Shown here: piece by piece, positions 11,000 to 22,529 of the stretch
Position numbering within the stretch: position 1 is the first letter of the stretch
How the letters are laid out: every line of letters starts with the position of its first letter
Assembly (NCBI GenBank): GCA_015501585.1
Contig: JADNRY010000014.1
Span: 496,001 to 560,000, forward strand
Direction: 5' to 3'
DNA from: Rhodocollybia butyracea
Lineage: Eukaryota; Basidiomycota; Agaricomycetes; Agaricales; Omphalotaceae
Length of the DNA stretch: 64,000 bases
Notes under the pieces: generated by a model
Databases searched by the model: none
Told to the model about the DNA's origin: nothing
The model's input: the letters and a program-made list of their open reading frames with translations, nothing else
Translations under genes and position numbers: made by a program

Positions 11000-11988
11000 T
11001 CACATAGTAGTTGTAGGCTGGAGATCGTTCGAATGAATGCTGGGCACCATTTCGAATATCCATTTCTCTGGAGCTGCCGCGATAACTTGGTCACCCCATT
11101 TGAAACAATAATTCTTGCCCTTCCTCCACTTTTTTCGACCTGGACAAAACGCGACGCGACTAATCAGCAGCCGTGAAGTATATCAAACTGATATACTTAC
11201 TTGCTTGCAAAATATACTTTTCACCTTCGAGAATAAGGTTTTCTGGGATGTTTCCACAAGCTAGATGACCCAGAACGACTTTTTCTATCACACTCTTTTT
11301 CGATGAATATGGATCTATGCGCATAGTTTTGGAGCGACAGTACCGAAATCTCATCGGCGTAGCAGAAGAACGTCGCGCGATCATCTATAGACGGGGGACG
11401 GCTGGAAGTTGAAAGCAAAACAGATTGGTTAGCCCTTGGTCGCGTCGAAATGCTGCAAAACGCGCGCACTTGGTAGTCATTCCAACCGATCTAACAATCA
11501 CTTGGACAATACACGGGTCTTTTATCCCTAGCTCAGGGTGTTCGGAAATATAGAGAAGAGCAACTTCGTTGAGAGTTAAGAGGAAATTGGGATACATATC
11601 GAAAACAAGCAAGTACGAAAGCGGATTCTTGTTTTGATCCGTGTGAATAACATCGTTCTCCAGAGGTCTTGCTCATTTCGGTCGAACTCATTGCTCCTAA
11701 TCGATAATCCCGAACTTGTATGTATCTGAGCTTTATCCAACATACTGCTGTCGATGCTCGAGCGCTCAATAGCTAATTTCGAGTCACGCTCTTCCATTTT
11801 GCCTACATGTTTGAAAAGTTCGTTGCACGAATGTACAATTTAATTTCTGCGCTGTGTACGTAAGCCTGGCCGTTGTTAAAAGTCTACTAAGTTGTTTGCA
11901 GATGGAGTTTTGTGGACTTGTTGAACAACATAACTCTATCCTTTCTTCCAGACCAACTTCGAATCTTTTACAGGTCAATTTCGCTCAT
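11000..11988 (-). CDS. Unrecognised protein-coding gene, apparently frameshifted
   Basis: Several exons read like real protein, but the family is not recognised. An early exon gives MEERDSKLAIERSSIDSSML and RSNEFDRNEQDL (11797-11665). The next frame gives ENDVIHTDQNKNPLSYLLVF then NFLLTLNEVALLYISEHPEL and GIKDPCIVQ (to 11505). Later come MRIDPYSSKKSVIEKVVLGH then LACGNIPENLILEGEKYILQ (11320-11210), and a Trp-rich end with KKWRKGKNYCFKWGDQVIAA before a stop at 11000. Between NEQDL and ENDV (about 11665) one base is missing or two are extra. A possible short first exon (MSEIDL) lies at 11988. No domain was identified. Confidence 0.45.
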
Positions 11989-12336
11989 GGCACGCCGAAA
12001 ATTAGATCGAGTGCTGTGCTCGAATCGTAAGGAATCATGATAATCGTCATTTTCCTTCGCTGCTTATCCGGCTTGTTCTCTTGCCAGTTCCCCGATCTTG
12101 CGCTACCATCTTTGAGGAGTCTTTCCAGTTTTGCTTCCGCCGCCGCTCGTGAGGGGGATTCGGTGCGTTAACTCCTATCATCTTTCCGCCTCTCAATTAC
12201 ACTTCCACAGTAAGTTTTTTCTCTGAAGATAAATTTGACGTTATACAGCCTGATATCAGGATAGCATGACCAAATCTGACAGAAACATTATCTTCTCGCC
12301 CTTTTAGGCGTCGGCGACTTGAAAGAGGATGGCTGG
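11989..12336. other. Intergenic / 5' region of the caspase-fold gene
   Basis: Between divergent genes. A stretch at 12038-12170 could encode a hydrophobic N-terminus (MIIVIFLRCLSGLFSCQ) for the downstream plus-strand gene, but a splice in the right phase was not found. Nothing else is recognised. Confidence 0.3.
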
Positions 12337-13479
12337 ATGGCGACCGACACGGCAATGACAGTGGCGCTAACCAGCGACGTTATGAAACCGGAAATTTATA
12401 GCTTTCAGGATTTTCGAGACTTCGCTTGCTGCTCGCCCATCGGTTTTTTCAAGTATGGAGAGGACATCGAAGTCCCTGCCCCTAAAGATGTTGTTGTTGT
12501 CAGGAACAGCGTTGACCTCAAGAATACGTTCCTTGAAGCGCTCGCACGCATCACAACGGCAGTGAACACAAAAGACACTCTCCTCATCTTCATAGCCGCA
12601 CACAACTGTGGCGATATCATCATCGGATCTGACACCTTGCTTTCCAAACACGAACTGAAAAAGGGGGTAAAAACGAGAAGTCAAAGACTTTTTTTCTGGT
12701 CCACGTCATGCTACGGGGATTTTTGGCTTGATGATGTTCCGTGGTCTGGGGTTAATGACGTTGGAAACGAAGCGGACACAACGCCGAACAACCAAACAAA
12801 GTCTTCAGTGCCCTTTCCTCACCCTACTGGGAGCATGCTCCGGCAGTTCCGGCTTGTTCCATACAACGAGCTTATTCAATCTCCTTCTGCTCGATCAGGC
12901 AATCAACCCTCAGTCACTATGCGAGAAGTTATGAACGCGCATACGTTCGAATGGCCTTCGGAAGTCGATGTAGATGAACTGGTCGACCTTGCAACACCAT
13001 TCATGGATTGCGAGCCGATGCCTACGTCTTGCAATATGCAACGAATTCGACGCAACTTGCTGCTGAAGAATTCCAGTCCTGAAAAAGTGTGGATCTTGTG
13101 GAGTATCTTTAAACACCGCTAACAGTTCGAACAGGCCATTGAAACCTTTCTTATATACGGTCCTTGGGGCCAGACGCGTGCACCCGACTGGACTCAGTTC
13201 AAGAACGGTCATGAAATCCTTGAGCTTTTCATGAACGAATACCCGGAAGAGTATTCGGAACTTTGTGACCTATACTGTTGGAAGTGTGACATATGGCCTC
13301 CGCTCAGCTGGCCGGACATCAAGGTCCAGCTGGCCCTTGCATGGGATGTGGCTGGTAGACCATCCTTTTCAACCAAGGATTTTCGATCCATAGTTGCCCA
13401 GGTGGACATTTTGAAGGAAGGGAAAATCCGCACTCTTAGCAGTTATCAGGCCCTTATCAGCTGGTCAGATTTGCAGTGA
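12337..13479 (+). CDS. Caspase-fold (clan CD-like) orphan protein
   Basis: Reads MATDTAMTVALTSDVMKPEI from 12337, although an upstream exon joining at the AG before 12309 is likely. The middle resembles a caspase/legumain-type alpha-beta fold. A strand ending in a histidine (TLLIFIAAHNCGDIIIGSD) is followed about 30 residues later by a strand ending in a cysteine (RLFFWSTSCYGDFW). This matches the spacing of the His/Cys dyad in clan CD peptidases. An intron at about 13087-13125 joins SSPEK to FEQAIETFLIYGPWGQTR. The second exon is rich in aromatics (LYCWKCDIWPPLSWPDIKVQ) and ends ISWSDLQ at 13479. Agaricomycetes carry many orphan proteins of this kind; catalytic activity is not shown by sequence. 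The neighbours are unrelated. Confidence 0.55.
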
Positions 13480-13736
13480 ACTGTGGATGATCCCCAGGCA
13501 AACACACTATAATCTACATAACTTCTCGTGGAACCACTTTATTAGCTAGTGATCATTTCAGCAGGGAACACTTATGGGACAACTTATCAGATAAATTTCT
13601 CAAACTTGCGAGAATGATTACAACGAGAGCGGTGGGTTTTCGATTCAATCACAAGTGATAATATGGGTGAATATAGTAGATAGATAGCTGCCTCATATGT
13701 TAACGAAGCACACATGGTTGCATAAAGGCGTTCGAC
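13480..13736. other. Intergenic between convergent genes
   Basis: Holds the 3' flanks of the caspase-fold gene (+) and TOM70 (-). No further feature seen. Confidence 0.5.
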
Positions 13737-16007
13737 CTAAGCAAAGCCAGGAATTGTAGCTGCTACTTGCGGATACTTCTTTGCCAACTCAATCTGAGAA
13801 TTAGTCGCCTGTAAATGTATATCAAGATGAGTCAATCGGCAAAAGAAAGGAAAAATAAAGGTACAGACATATTGGTAGGTCAGCGCTTCAACCAGTTCCC
13901 GCTCTGTCCTTGCAAGACTCGTCTGTCTCTCAAAGAACTCTACAGCCTTATCCGCACGTCCCTGCTGCATGCTCAGTTGAGCAAGAGTAGCTACGGCAGC
14001 TTCGCATTCGGGGTCAATTCGCAAAGCTTCGTTGCAACAACGTTCGGCGCCACCGATGTTGTGTTCCATTTGGAACATGGTTAGACCCTTGTTGACGAGA
14101 GGGAGCACATTCTGAGGGGTTCTGCGATAGCAAAATGAGCTCGAGAAATAACAGGTGTAAACACAGCACGTACTTTTGTTTTTCAAGTTCAATTGCCTTG
14201 TCAAACTTTTCGATCGCATCCTGGAAACGCGACTGGTCCAGCAAAAGTTCACCGCTTGACAGATTTCACGAAAGCGTTAGTTTCTTGTGGAGAAATGCAA
14301 CATATGACACTAACTAGTAGTTTAACGGCTCGCTCCGGTGAGGGAAAGCTTTCATCGTCCTTCGGAATTGCGCCATCGCGTTAGCCAACGAACCCGACTT
14401 GTATTGCGCAACGGCAAGTTGGATGTGACTGAACACAAACTGATCATCAAGCTCAGTGGATTTCATATAGTTCTCCGCCGCATCCTCGAATTTGTTCATG
14501 ATGAAGAGAACTTGTGAACAAGAATGTTGGTACTATCATTGCAACGGATAAAGAAAAGCTCACCTTGGCCACGATGGTAGTAGATATCAGGATCGTTTGG
14601 GTTGTGCGTGATCGCGTTCTCAAAGCATTCGAATGCCTTCTCAGGCTCACTTTGCTCCATGTACACACTTGCGATCTTGACCCAGCTTTGCGAGAACGCC
14701 GGAACAAGCTCAATCGACTCGTTCAAATCAGTCTTGGCACCCTCAACATCAGCAAGGAGGAACCTGTCATCACCCAGGAATTTCAGTACAGGAAATACAA
14801 CTTCAAGAAGATAAACACATACTTGAACGTTCCACGCATGTTCAACGCCTCAGCCTTACCGGCTTCCCAGGAGATGCCGGACGTCAAAGCTTCAGTGACG
14901 AGCGAAAAAGCCTCATTATACTGATGACTATCTATTGCCTCGAATGCCTGGAGTAGCGTCCGATCACCGTCATTGGGGTTTTCAGGGAGTGTCGGATGTG
15001 GTCGCGGTCGGAAGGCCGCAAAGTAGGCAGAGATAAACGTGACAGGAGGAAGCCGGGGTTCCCGAGAACTCAGGATCTCTTGTGCCTTCTTTGTGGCCAT
15101 GATTTTCACGACACGCTCGACTGCGACCTGAGTAGATTGATTGGTGAATTTTTCAAGGATAGTGGTAGCGGTGAAGTCTATGGAAACATTCGTAAGGGTT
15201 GATGATGATGGGTATAGACGGACTCACCAAGCAAAGCTTCGTCGTACCTTTCGAGATTTTCAAGAGCCATCGCACGCCGGTTAAGTGCTTTGACATAAGT
15301 GGGATCCAACTTGATAGCATCGTCGCAATCCTTGACAACAAGTTCATGCTGTGGCGGAAGCATGTTCATGTAACCTGAATACCACCTGTCAACGAATGGA
15401 ACCGGACATGCAGCATTAACATACACGCAGCGCGATTGCTGTAAAACACTGGCTCTGCTTTCGGTGATGTCTCTATGGCACGAGTGTACAGCTGAGCAGC
15501 AGTAGAGAAATCGCGTAGTTTGTACGCATCGTTTCCTTTAGCTTTGAAGATGCCTGCTATTCTTGAACGTTCCTGAATGGAGGAAATTACGCGGTGAAAA
15601 CGTATCTTGTCGTGAAAGCATACCTCTACCGGTAATGTAGCAGTGTGATCCGGTGTATATTTTGCAAGATCATCTATAATGACCGGTAATGAAGGTGTTG
15701 TCCCATAAAAGGGAACGCGCTTACCATCTTCATCCTCAACCTCTGCCTTAGGCTTCCGTTCTTCCAAGATAGGTCCGTCAACATCGTTCACGGTTTTCTT
15801 CTTCTTTTTCAAAGATTTTCCATCCTTCTTCCTGTCCTTCTTTTCCGAGTTTCCAGGCTTTGAAGACGATGTAGAGGCGTAATAAGCAACTCCACCAACG
15901 GCAATGGCAGCCGCTGCTGTGCCAATAAGAATTGCCCGTTTGTTTTCAGACACAAAATGCTCTAATCTCGTAACAATATTTGTCGCTGAAGATTCTGAAG
16001 AAGACAT
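13737..16007 (-). CDS. TOM70: Mitochondrial import receptor TOM70
   Basis: Outer-membrane receptor that binds Hsp70/Hsp90-delivered preproteins. The N-terminal anchor reads KRAILIGTAAAAIAVGGVAY (near 15950-15890), followed by a Lys-rich linker (EKKDRKKDGKSLKKKKK). A cytosolic array of tetratricopeptide repeats follows. Examples are AGIFKAKGNDAYKLRDFSTA, VFYSNRAAC, DAIKLDPTYVKALNRRAMAL, ESIELVPAFSQSWVKIASVY, AITHNPNDPDIYYHRGQ and EALRIDPECEAAVATLAQLS. The end is KKYPQVAATIPGFA at 13737, the usual TOM70 C-terminus. About nine GT-AG introns. The start was taken as MSSSESSATNIVTRLE (16007); an upstream in-frame ATG at 16106 gives a longer, Arg-rich leader and is less likely. The coding frame is intact. 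Confidence 0.93.
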
Positions 16008-16304
16008 TGGTTGTGGGTCAAACGCGGCAAAGGAAAGCAGAAGGAAAGGAAGCCGATGACGGAAGTTGACGAAAGAGCTTCGGCGAAAATTATTTCGTCG
16101 GATCATAACGGGCCGATAGAGCGCTGGGAATGAGTTCCAAGACGGTGTTACTGTACAGCGATAGACAGCGATCCATCGTAATTACTGTTTACCTATTCCA
16201 TCAAAATACCAGATAAAAATTATCCAATCTCAAGTCTTGTTTCTCATTTCGTCAAGCGTCGCGTCAAAGGTCGTTAAAAGTTCGTTCAAAAATCATCAAA
16301 GCTT
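16008..16304. other. Intergenic upstream of TOM70
   Basis: Promoter side of TOM70 and 3' side of the next minus-strand gene. No distinct site recognised. Confidence 0.4.
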
Positions 16305-18610
16305 CTATTTTTCCATTCTCTTCTCGTCCACCACTCTCCACATCCATCGCTTAACCACAGTCTCAAGCATTTCCTCCCATCCCTCCTCCTGCTTCGCAAC
16401 GATTCGTGCATCGAACAGCACTGGCGGCTCATTCGTAGGAAACTTTTGCGATAGGGGCAAGGGCGAACTCAAGGGCGTATTTGAGGAACCTGGTGTGTTT
16501 GCGCCTGCACCCAGTAATTGCGAAGGCACGATGATGGGCAGCATGTATCTCAGCTTAAGGGCGCTGGAAATTTGTCAGTGACAGAGAACAGAAGTTCATA
16601 ACGAGATGATACCTACCCAACCCATAAACGTAAGTTATCCGACCTCCGAAAGGTCCATCCCGTCTTTCTACCCTCACCACCAGCTTTCTCCTCCTCTACT
16701 TTTTGCAAAGCAAGGATATCATGTATGCCCTCCTTGTTGATGTATCCCCATGGCTTCTTTGACTTGCGAACGCCAGCATTGTACGCGGTGCAGAGCAACT
16801 GGCCGGAAGAGAGTGATTCAAGAAACGCCGTGTGAGCAGATGGTGACGAGGAAGGAGGTTCTGTCGGAAGGAAGGTTCTGAGGTGAGAGGGAGCCAGGTG
16901 CATGAGTAGGAATTGAGCGCGATCTGTGGGAGATAAGTAGAGGTCAGAAGACATAGGTCAGCGACAAACCTAAATCATCATCCATGAATACGCTCCGCTT
17001 TGCCCACTCAGGGAGTGAATCATCATCCAAACCACTGTCGTTATCCGCATCCTCGTCCACCTCCTCCAGTACATCCACGTTCTCGCCCTCTTCAGATATG
17101 CCCTCCATCTGCTGAGGCTCATCAGAGAAGCTTAGTTGACCCATGATATCAGGCAACATCCCAGTCGAAACACGCCTGGGGCCTGGTTCACCGACCCCAA
17201 GCCCATGGCCGATACCCGTACGCGCCGCGCTCCTACCCTCAAAATCACCGGCACTAACTCTTCTTTTTACGCTACTCCGACTTCTCTCTTTGTCGCGTAA
17301 CCTGCGCTTTTCCTTCTCCCATCCTCGTTCAGATCCACGTGCACCTTTCTTGCCTTCAAACAAGACTTCATCCACCACACCCAGATAATCACCTACCAGC
17401 TTTCGCTCATTGGAAAGTTGCGCCAGAGTGACATCCTGTTTGTACAACCACCCACTTCCCAGCACCAGTCTCTCGTCCCATCTATCTTTCTTTTCCTTTG
17501 ACGCGTCCTCGTCCACATAAAATGCATCTGCATCCGGGTCTTCCCAAACGGGAACACTTTCGTACCGCCCGTTCACTTGCATAAGCGAGAACGCGACTGC
17601 AGTGTCCTTGTCCACCTCATGGATTCCTGGAGTGGCAGGCATTTCGTCCTCATCTTCTTGGTCATGGCTCGGGCTGCCTGCACGAGCATGTGACGATCCA
17701 CCTCTAGACCCCCCACCATCGCTCTGAGCGTCATATGCATCATCGCTGAGTGGTAAACGGGTCTTCTCCTCGAGCTCGCGCAATACGGCGAGTACTTCTA
17801 ATGCTGAGCGTCTTATAAGTGCCAGCGGATCCGGTACCTTGTCTCCTCGTGAGCTTGATGACGAGTGTCCACTTGGACCTAGTCGATTTGCCCGAAAATG
17901 TTCGCGAATGACTCCGGCTGATTCATCAGGTTGAGATAACAGGTAGTTCCTGGTCGAACGAACAGCTCGAGTGGTTGTTTGAAGGACGTCCAAAACGTCG
18001 ATGAAGCTTTCAGCAGATTTGTCGAGATCGATGCACCATGCACGAGATACTGCAGACAAATCATCAATGACACCAGGGAGAAGCGTCTCTGGGTCAGTTT
18101 CTGTTGATTTTACGTGCGGTGTAAAGACGGATTCGGCTCTGTAATTGGAAACGACCGGAGTAGGAGGGAGTTGGAGGTCGGAAAGGGAAGTGATAGATGG
18201 GTTTCCAGGACTATGAGCACTAGTTCCTATTGCCGGGACAAGACCATAATGGGGCTTGTCAAGGGGCCTGTCAATTAATTAGCGCGGAATTCTATGATGA
18301 ATGAAGATGATTATACTTGCTTCTTCTTTGACTTTAAACCAGCTTTCGTAAAATAATACTGGAGATGTTCTATACTGCCAAGTGCCATGACACTCTCTCG
18401 CTTTGCAGCGCTCCGACTAAATGGTTTAAGGGGCTTGTTGGACGAGTTCATATTTGGGTAGAATGCAGTTTGCCTTCTGGATTTTTTCAAGGTCGTAGCT
18501 GCAGATGAGGAGACTGAGGTGTCAGGAGAGGACTGGCCTGTATTTACAGAGCCTGTTGATTCCGGAGTCAGAGCAGATGGCGTTGTAGATGGAGAAGATT
18601 CAGAGGTCAT
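16305..18610 (-). CDS. Fungal protein with calponin-homology-like C-terminal domain
   Basis: Starts MTSESSPSTTPSALTPESTG (18610) with a Ser/Thr-rich basic leader, then RESVMALGSIEHLQYYFTKA. After an intron near 18270 comes LSAVSRAWCIDLDKSAESFI with helical sequence, a long acidic/basic disordered middle (EDEDEMPATPGIHEVDKDTA, LPEWAKRSVFMDDDL), then an exon reading DRAQFLLMHLAPSHLRTFLP and LESLSSGQLLCTAYNAGVRK. The end after ALKLRYMLPIIVPSQ is RRVVDEKRMEK-type sequence at 16305. The LLCTAYNAGVRKSKKPWGYI and RRSDNLRLWVGALKLRY blocks resemble a calponin-homology fold. Function is unknown; a morphogenesis or cytoskeletal role is inference only. Introns near 16575-16615 and 16927-16970 splice cleanly. 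Confidence 0.6.
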
Positions 18611-18789
18611 GGTGGTGTAGAGTGTAACGCGTTCTTGGCGGCAACGGAAGCAAAACGAAGCGGCCCGGCCCGAAATTTCCGCTTGGAGAAAGAATGAAGT
18701 AAATTATGCAGATTATTATATGCTACGTAAATTCGCCTTGTATTCGAAGAAAATGGAGGTCATTTCATGTCGTGGTGGGTATATGGAGC

Positions 18790-19118
18790 CTAATAAGTTG
18801 CTGCAGCACCTCGTCTTCGACTTCTCCGACCCGTTCTCATTCCAGATCTCCGCGATCCGAAACAGCGACAACAGAGGATATCGAGTATTACATCGAAGAT
18901 TGTTACGATGACCTGAAAGAAAGAGGCTGAGCGCCGAGTTCTGAGCAAAGTGTTAGTAGCACTCACCATGGTTATCCCTCCGACGATGGCCATGATAACG
19001 CCTGCAATAGCGCTTACAACAGCATTTATAGCGGATCCAATTGCAGAGAAGATAGCTCCCTACACCGTACAACGATTGAGCGCTGAAGTTGTTCAGATAG
19101 CAGGATTTCACATACCAT
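18790..19118 (-). CDS. Small hydrophobic protein with C-terminal CCRCF and Arg-rich tail
   Basis: Three exons give about 70 residues: the ATG alone (19116-19118, immediately before GTATGT), then GAIFSAIGSAINAVVSAIAG and VIMAIVGGITM, then VIVTIFDVILDILCCRCFGS and an Arg/Gly tail ending RRGAAATY at 18790. Introns are about 19065-19115 and 18915-18966, both GT-AG. The layout is an alternating small/hydrophobic helix pair, a Cys-rich turn and a basic tail. I associate this with a multi-copy Agaricomycete family of unknown function. It could be membrane-active or lipid-associated; this is inference. Most of the coding sequence is hidden from simple frame scans because the start is isolated by the first intron. 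Confidence 0.65.
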
Positions 19119-19959
19119 TGTGTAGATTGTAGTTTGTAGTGAAGTTTTTGTTTGTGGTTTGGGTAATAATGTTGATTAGAGGATAAGGATATGACTTTTA
19201 TACTGGCCCGCACCAGTGACGTCGTATGAAGCAAATGAAGGGCTCCTCCTCGAGCTGGAGGAGCTCTGAGTCTTCCATCAAGAAACTTTAACCAAGAGAG
19301 GAACGTCGATGACCCGACAATGACGCCATAGCGTCATTGAGCTAGCCTAACTTGATTACATAAGTGGTCCCATAGCGCCCCGAGCTCCAATGCTAACTAG
19401 CGCTAAAATGCCCTCAATAACCTGAAACTTAAAGGTACACTTAGACGCACCTGTAGTGTCGTATAAAATGTTATCCCCATAATCTCTACCACGGTTTCCA
19501 GCTTCCTTCACGCATGATAAGTATCGATGGCATTAAGTGGTATAATGTGGCCTCGGACTAGGCCTGACTAGTCTCCTCAAAATCTGCACAGGATTCGGAC
19601 TTCTTCATTGATCGGTTCTACGAAGAATGCAGCAAGGCGACAACTCGAACATCATCAGCACATCAGCCAAATCCCTGGACAGGAACTCCTCGTGTACCGG
19701 GTCTACAGTGGACACAAGCAGCTTAGCCTCCCGGTGTTGCGTATCCGGCAGATTGGGCTGGCACTATACTGCAAATAAAAAAAAAGGGTAGCGTGGCGTT
19801 AGCGTAGAAGGGTATCATGCTTGTCGTCCTTGCGCCAGAAAATGCGGGAACAACTAATCGCAGAAGGGCCAACGAAATGTTCGTGTTACAAGTCATGTCG
19901 CAGAGTGACATATTTCTAACAGCTTCGATGAGTCCTATATTTTTTCCCCGAGTGTTGAG
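19119..19959. other. Intergenic region
   Basis: About 840 bp with no recognised gene. A palindromic stretch CCTCGAGCTGGAGGAGCTC lies near 19237. The rest looks like ordinary spacer; short frames have no motif. Confidence 0.4.
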
Positions 19960-20844
19960 TTACAAAACTCCGCGGCTGCTACCGCGCTCGAAAAACAGAG
20001 CACTTCCATCTGTCAGTCTATACTGTAGCGCAGTACTCCTAGATCTGACTTTAATCGCAGGTTGCACAGAGGATGCATTCGGTCCCAGGTGTAAAGCAAT
20101 CTAGCCAGCAGAGATTAATTGATTTTGCGACTCGAAAAAGGGTTACCTAGCTCACTTGACCGCTCACTGCCCCACTGCGTCCACTAGTCAACGGTTGTAT
20201 GTCCAAATGATGTGTGCACAAAGAATACACATCGCGAAAGAGCCGATCCAAATTTCCCGGAGTAACGATATGATGCCGAACGAGCAATGTAGCATTATTC
20301 TAACAAACTTTAGCCGTCTTTAGGCCACCAATTTTTTTTTTAGTATTCACCTTCAAACACAAGGCACGAAGTGCTCGACATAATCTGAACAAGCCCGAGG
20401 TAGAGTAACCAATCCATTCGAGAGCACTGATATCGTCTAATATGACTAGTGCGTCTGGACCCTGACTGTAAGTCTCCAACACAGCGGCGACCTGTTCATA
20501 CAATGCATGCAATGGATCGCTGGTTATTTTATCACTTTCAAGACCCGATGAGACGTCAATGAGGTGAAATGTTTTAGCTGTAATTTGCTGCGAGATGGTT
20601 ACGCTCTAGTGAAATATATGAGTGCTGTATCGTTCGAGTGATAGTTCAAAGAACAGACCGATTTGCCGGAAATCGACTGCCATTTCGTTAAGGATTGAGA
20701 GACCGACAACACGATGCGAAGGGAGTCTTTCTTCTCCTTAGCATGAGAAATTAGACATTGATGCAGAGCAAAATCGGCAGGGGATGGAAGCTCATCGGTG
20801 ATGAGCAGGAATATCCCATCTGGTAAGTCGAATGGCGATAACAT
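19960..20844 (-). CDS. ELP6: Elongator complex subunit ELP6
   Basis: RecA-fold, catalytically inactive ATPase-like subunit of the Elp4-Elp5-Elp6 ring, which supports wobble-uridine modification of tRNA. Starts MLSPFDLPDGIFLLITDELP (20844), then SPADFALHQCLISHAKEKKD and RIVLSVSQSLTKWQSISGKS. After an intron comes QQITAKTFHLIDVSSGLESD, then the diagnostic LVILDDISALEWIGYSTSGL and FRLCRALRALCLK. A further intron joins NNATLLVRHHIVTPGNLDRL, and the last exon reads LQYRLTDGSALFFERGSSRG-VL-stop at 19960. Introns near 20604-20658, 20301-20351 and about 20100-20150. Length (about 250 residues) and motif order fit ELP6. Confidence 0.85.
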
Positions 20845-22529
20845 GGTTGACAGCGGTAGTGGGTGATCAAGGTCATCACGTGCCCGTAGAGACAGCTTTG
20901 ACCGGGTCGTCTCGATTATGTAAAGAATATCGATTAAGTTCAAAATGGCCAGTCGAACGGAGCTCACAAGCACAAATCCAAAAAATTCCAGCCGAGCCTT
21001 GGTCTCTAGCTCTTACCCCCATACGAGATCTCTCATTGAAACATATGGCGATACTAGTAAATCATACTAACACTGGCAGGATCCGATTCCAATCGGTAAA
21101 TCATGACTGTTCAATGTTCATTACAACAGTGCCGCTGACCTGAAATGCACAAAATAAGCTCGCGTCCTACGACTAACTCCTCCTATTGTCCCAAAAGGAA
21201 GCCGCGAAGCGACCCAATATCAAAATATCAGATCAAATTCTAGTGTCATCCGATACAGTACCTGCCAGTGAATTTGGGTAAGTACATGATTGCTTCATCG
21301 ATTTCAAGCTGGCCAATGAAAGCTTGCAATCAACTTAGCAATCAATTACAATCATACTATTTATTCCAGTCTAGTGTTAGCGACTCGGATATGTAACTTG
21401 CGTATGACCTTGCATTTATAGGATCAAACACTTTCCGACATTAATGTAAAGCCTAATGGCATAAGCACTCCCAATACTAATGGCTCGGTTTGAAATTTGA
21501 ATCTTTGATATCTACCAGTGTGTACCCATAAACCAAGACGCTGGATTTATCGGTGCCGTACTAGCCGCACCCTAGCGTTTCTGAATTGGACCGGTCCTGA
21601 GTGATTGCCAAACTTGAGGACCAGTGACTCGGAGTACTATGACTGCATCCATCATCAGAGATCAGCTTGCAATTGAAGCACAATAATAATCAGTGGGCGA
21701 CGCACCACTTCGTACCACCAGTATGAAGTTCGGAAGATGGGATGTCATTGGGATTTTGACAGCATATCGGCTTTATCGACCTTCCATTTATCTGTACCTA
21801 TCTTCAAGAATTGTATTTCTTGAATAATTATATATGATATCAAGCGTGTATCAAGGGTATCCACCCATCGTGGTCTTCGACACCACCGTAGCGTCGTACC
21901 ACTAGTATCAACTGGGATGGAGAAGGATATAGCGGGGGCGAATCAAAACTACTTATAGACATTAGTTTGCTTTCTAGCTGTTCGTATACGGGACGCACAT
22001 CCTAGCCTCCCAAATCTAGTAAATAGTACTAGAATAAGAATGCAGCAGATTCGAAATTAGCTGCAAACCACATACCACATGTGTGGGTCCATGCAAAGGA
22101 CCAAGATGCTAAAACCATTCTAACTCTTCCAGGGTCCATCCCTCCCACTGCAAGAAGGGAACAGTCTATCGTTTCCATTCAGTCGGAATTAGCATGTTCT
22201 CGACGCCACTGTGTTCCTTTTTGTTTATTTAATGATCTGACCAACCATTCATACTAGCACTGAGACGAGTGTAGCGGTCATAAGCCGTTCAAGTTTCGAC
22301 TTCATCTTGTCAAGTGGAGCTCCGGTACTACAAGACTATGTACCAGTCGTACCAGTCTAAATGCGAGTTAAGTGATATTTTCCGATTTGGTAGTTTTCAG
22401 AAATTATTTTTTACGGACTCAAGAGCTTGCGTATTGGACGATAGTGATTAAATCCTTCCACAAAAATATATAAGAAGGTGAAAGTTTATCGAGAGGTCAG
22501 GAAGTCAACACCTTTCACATCTCTCTACC
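20845..22529. other. Gene-poor spacer of about 1.7 kb
   Basis: No convincing gene, tRNA or transposon. It contains scattered short repeats of CGTACCA-type sequence (21711-21725, 21895-21905, 22340-22350) in different contexts. A TATA-like ATATATAAG lies at about 22467, some 60 bp before the repeat-protein start. This may be decayed sequence separating the housekeeping block from the accessory block. Confidence 0.4.

Noticed and set aside
12367..12684. Antisense frames over the caspase-fold gene
   Set aside because: Shadows of the plus-strand coding exon; no motif and no intron support.
16944..16954. Start of a separate gene at MSSDLYLSPTDRAQF
   Set aside because: This ATG lies inside the intron joining FMDDDL to DRAQFLLMH; splicing makes one longer protein.
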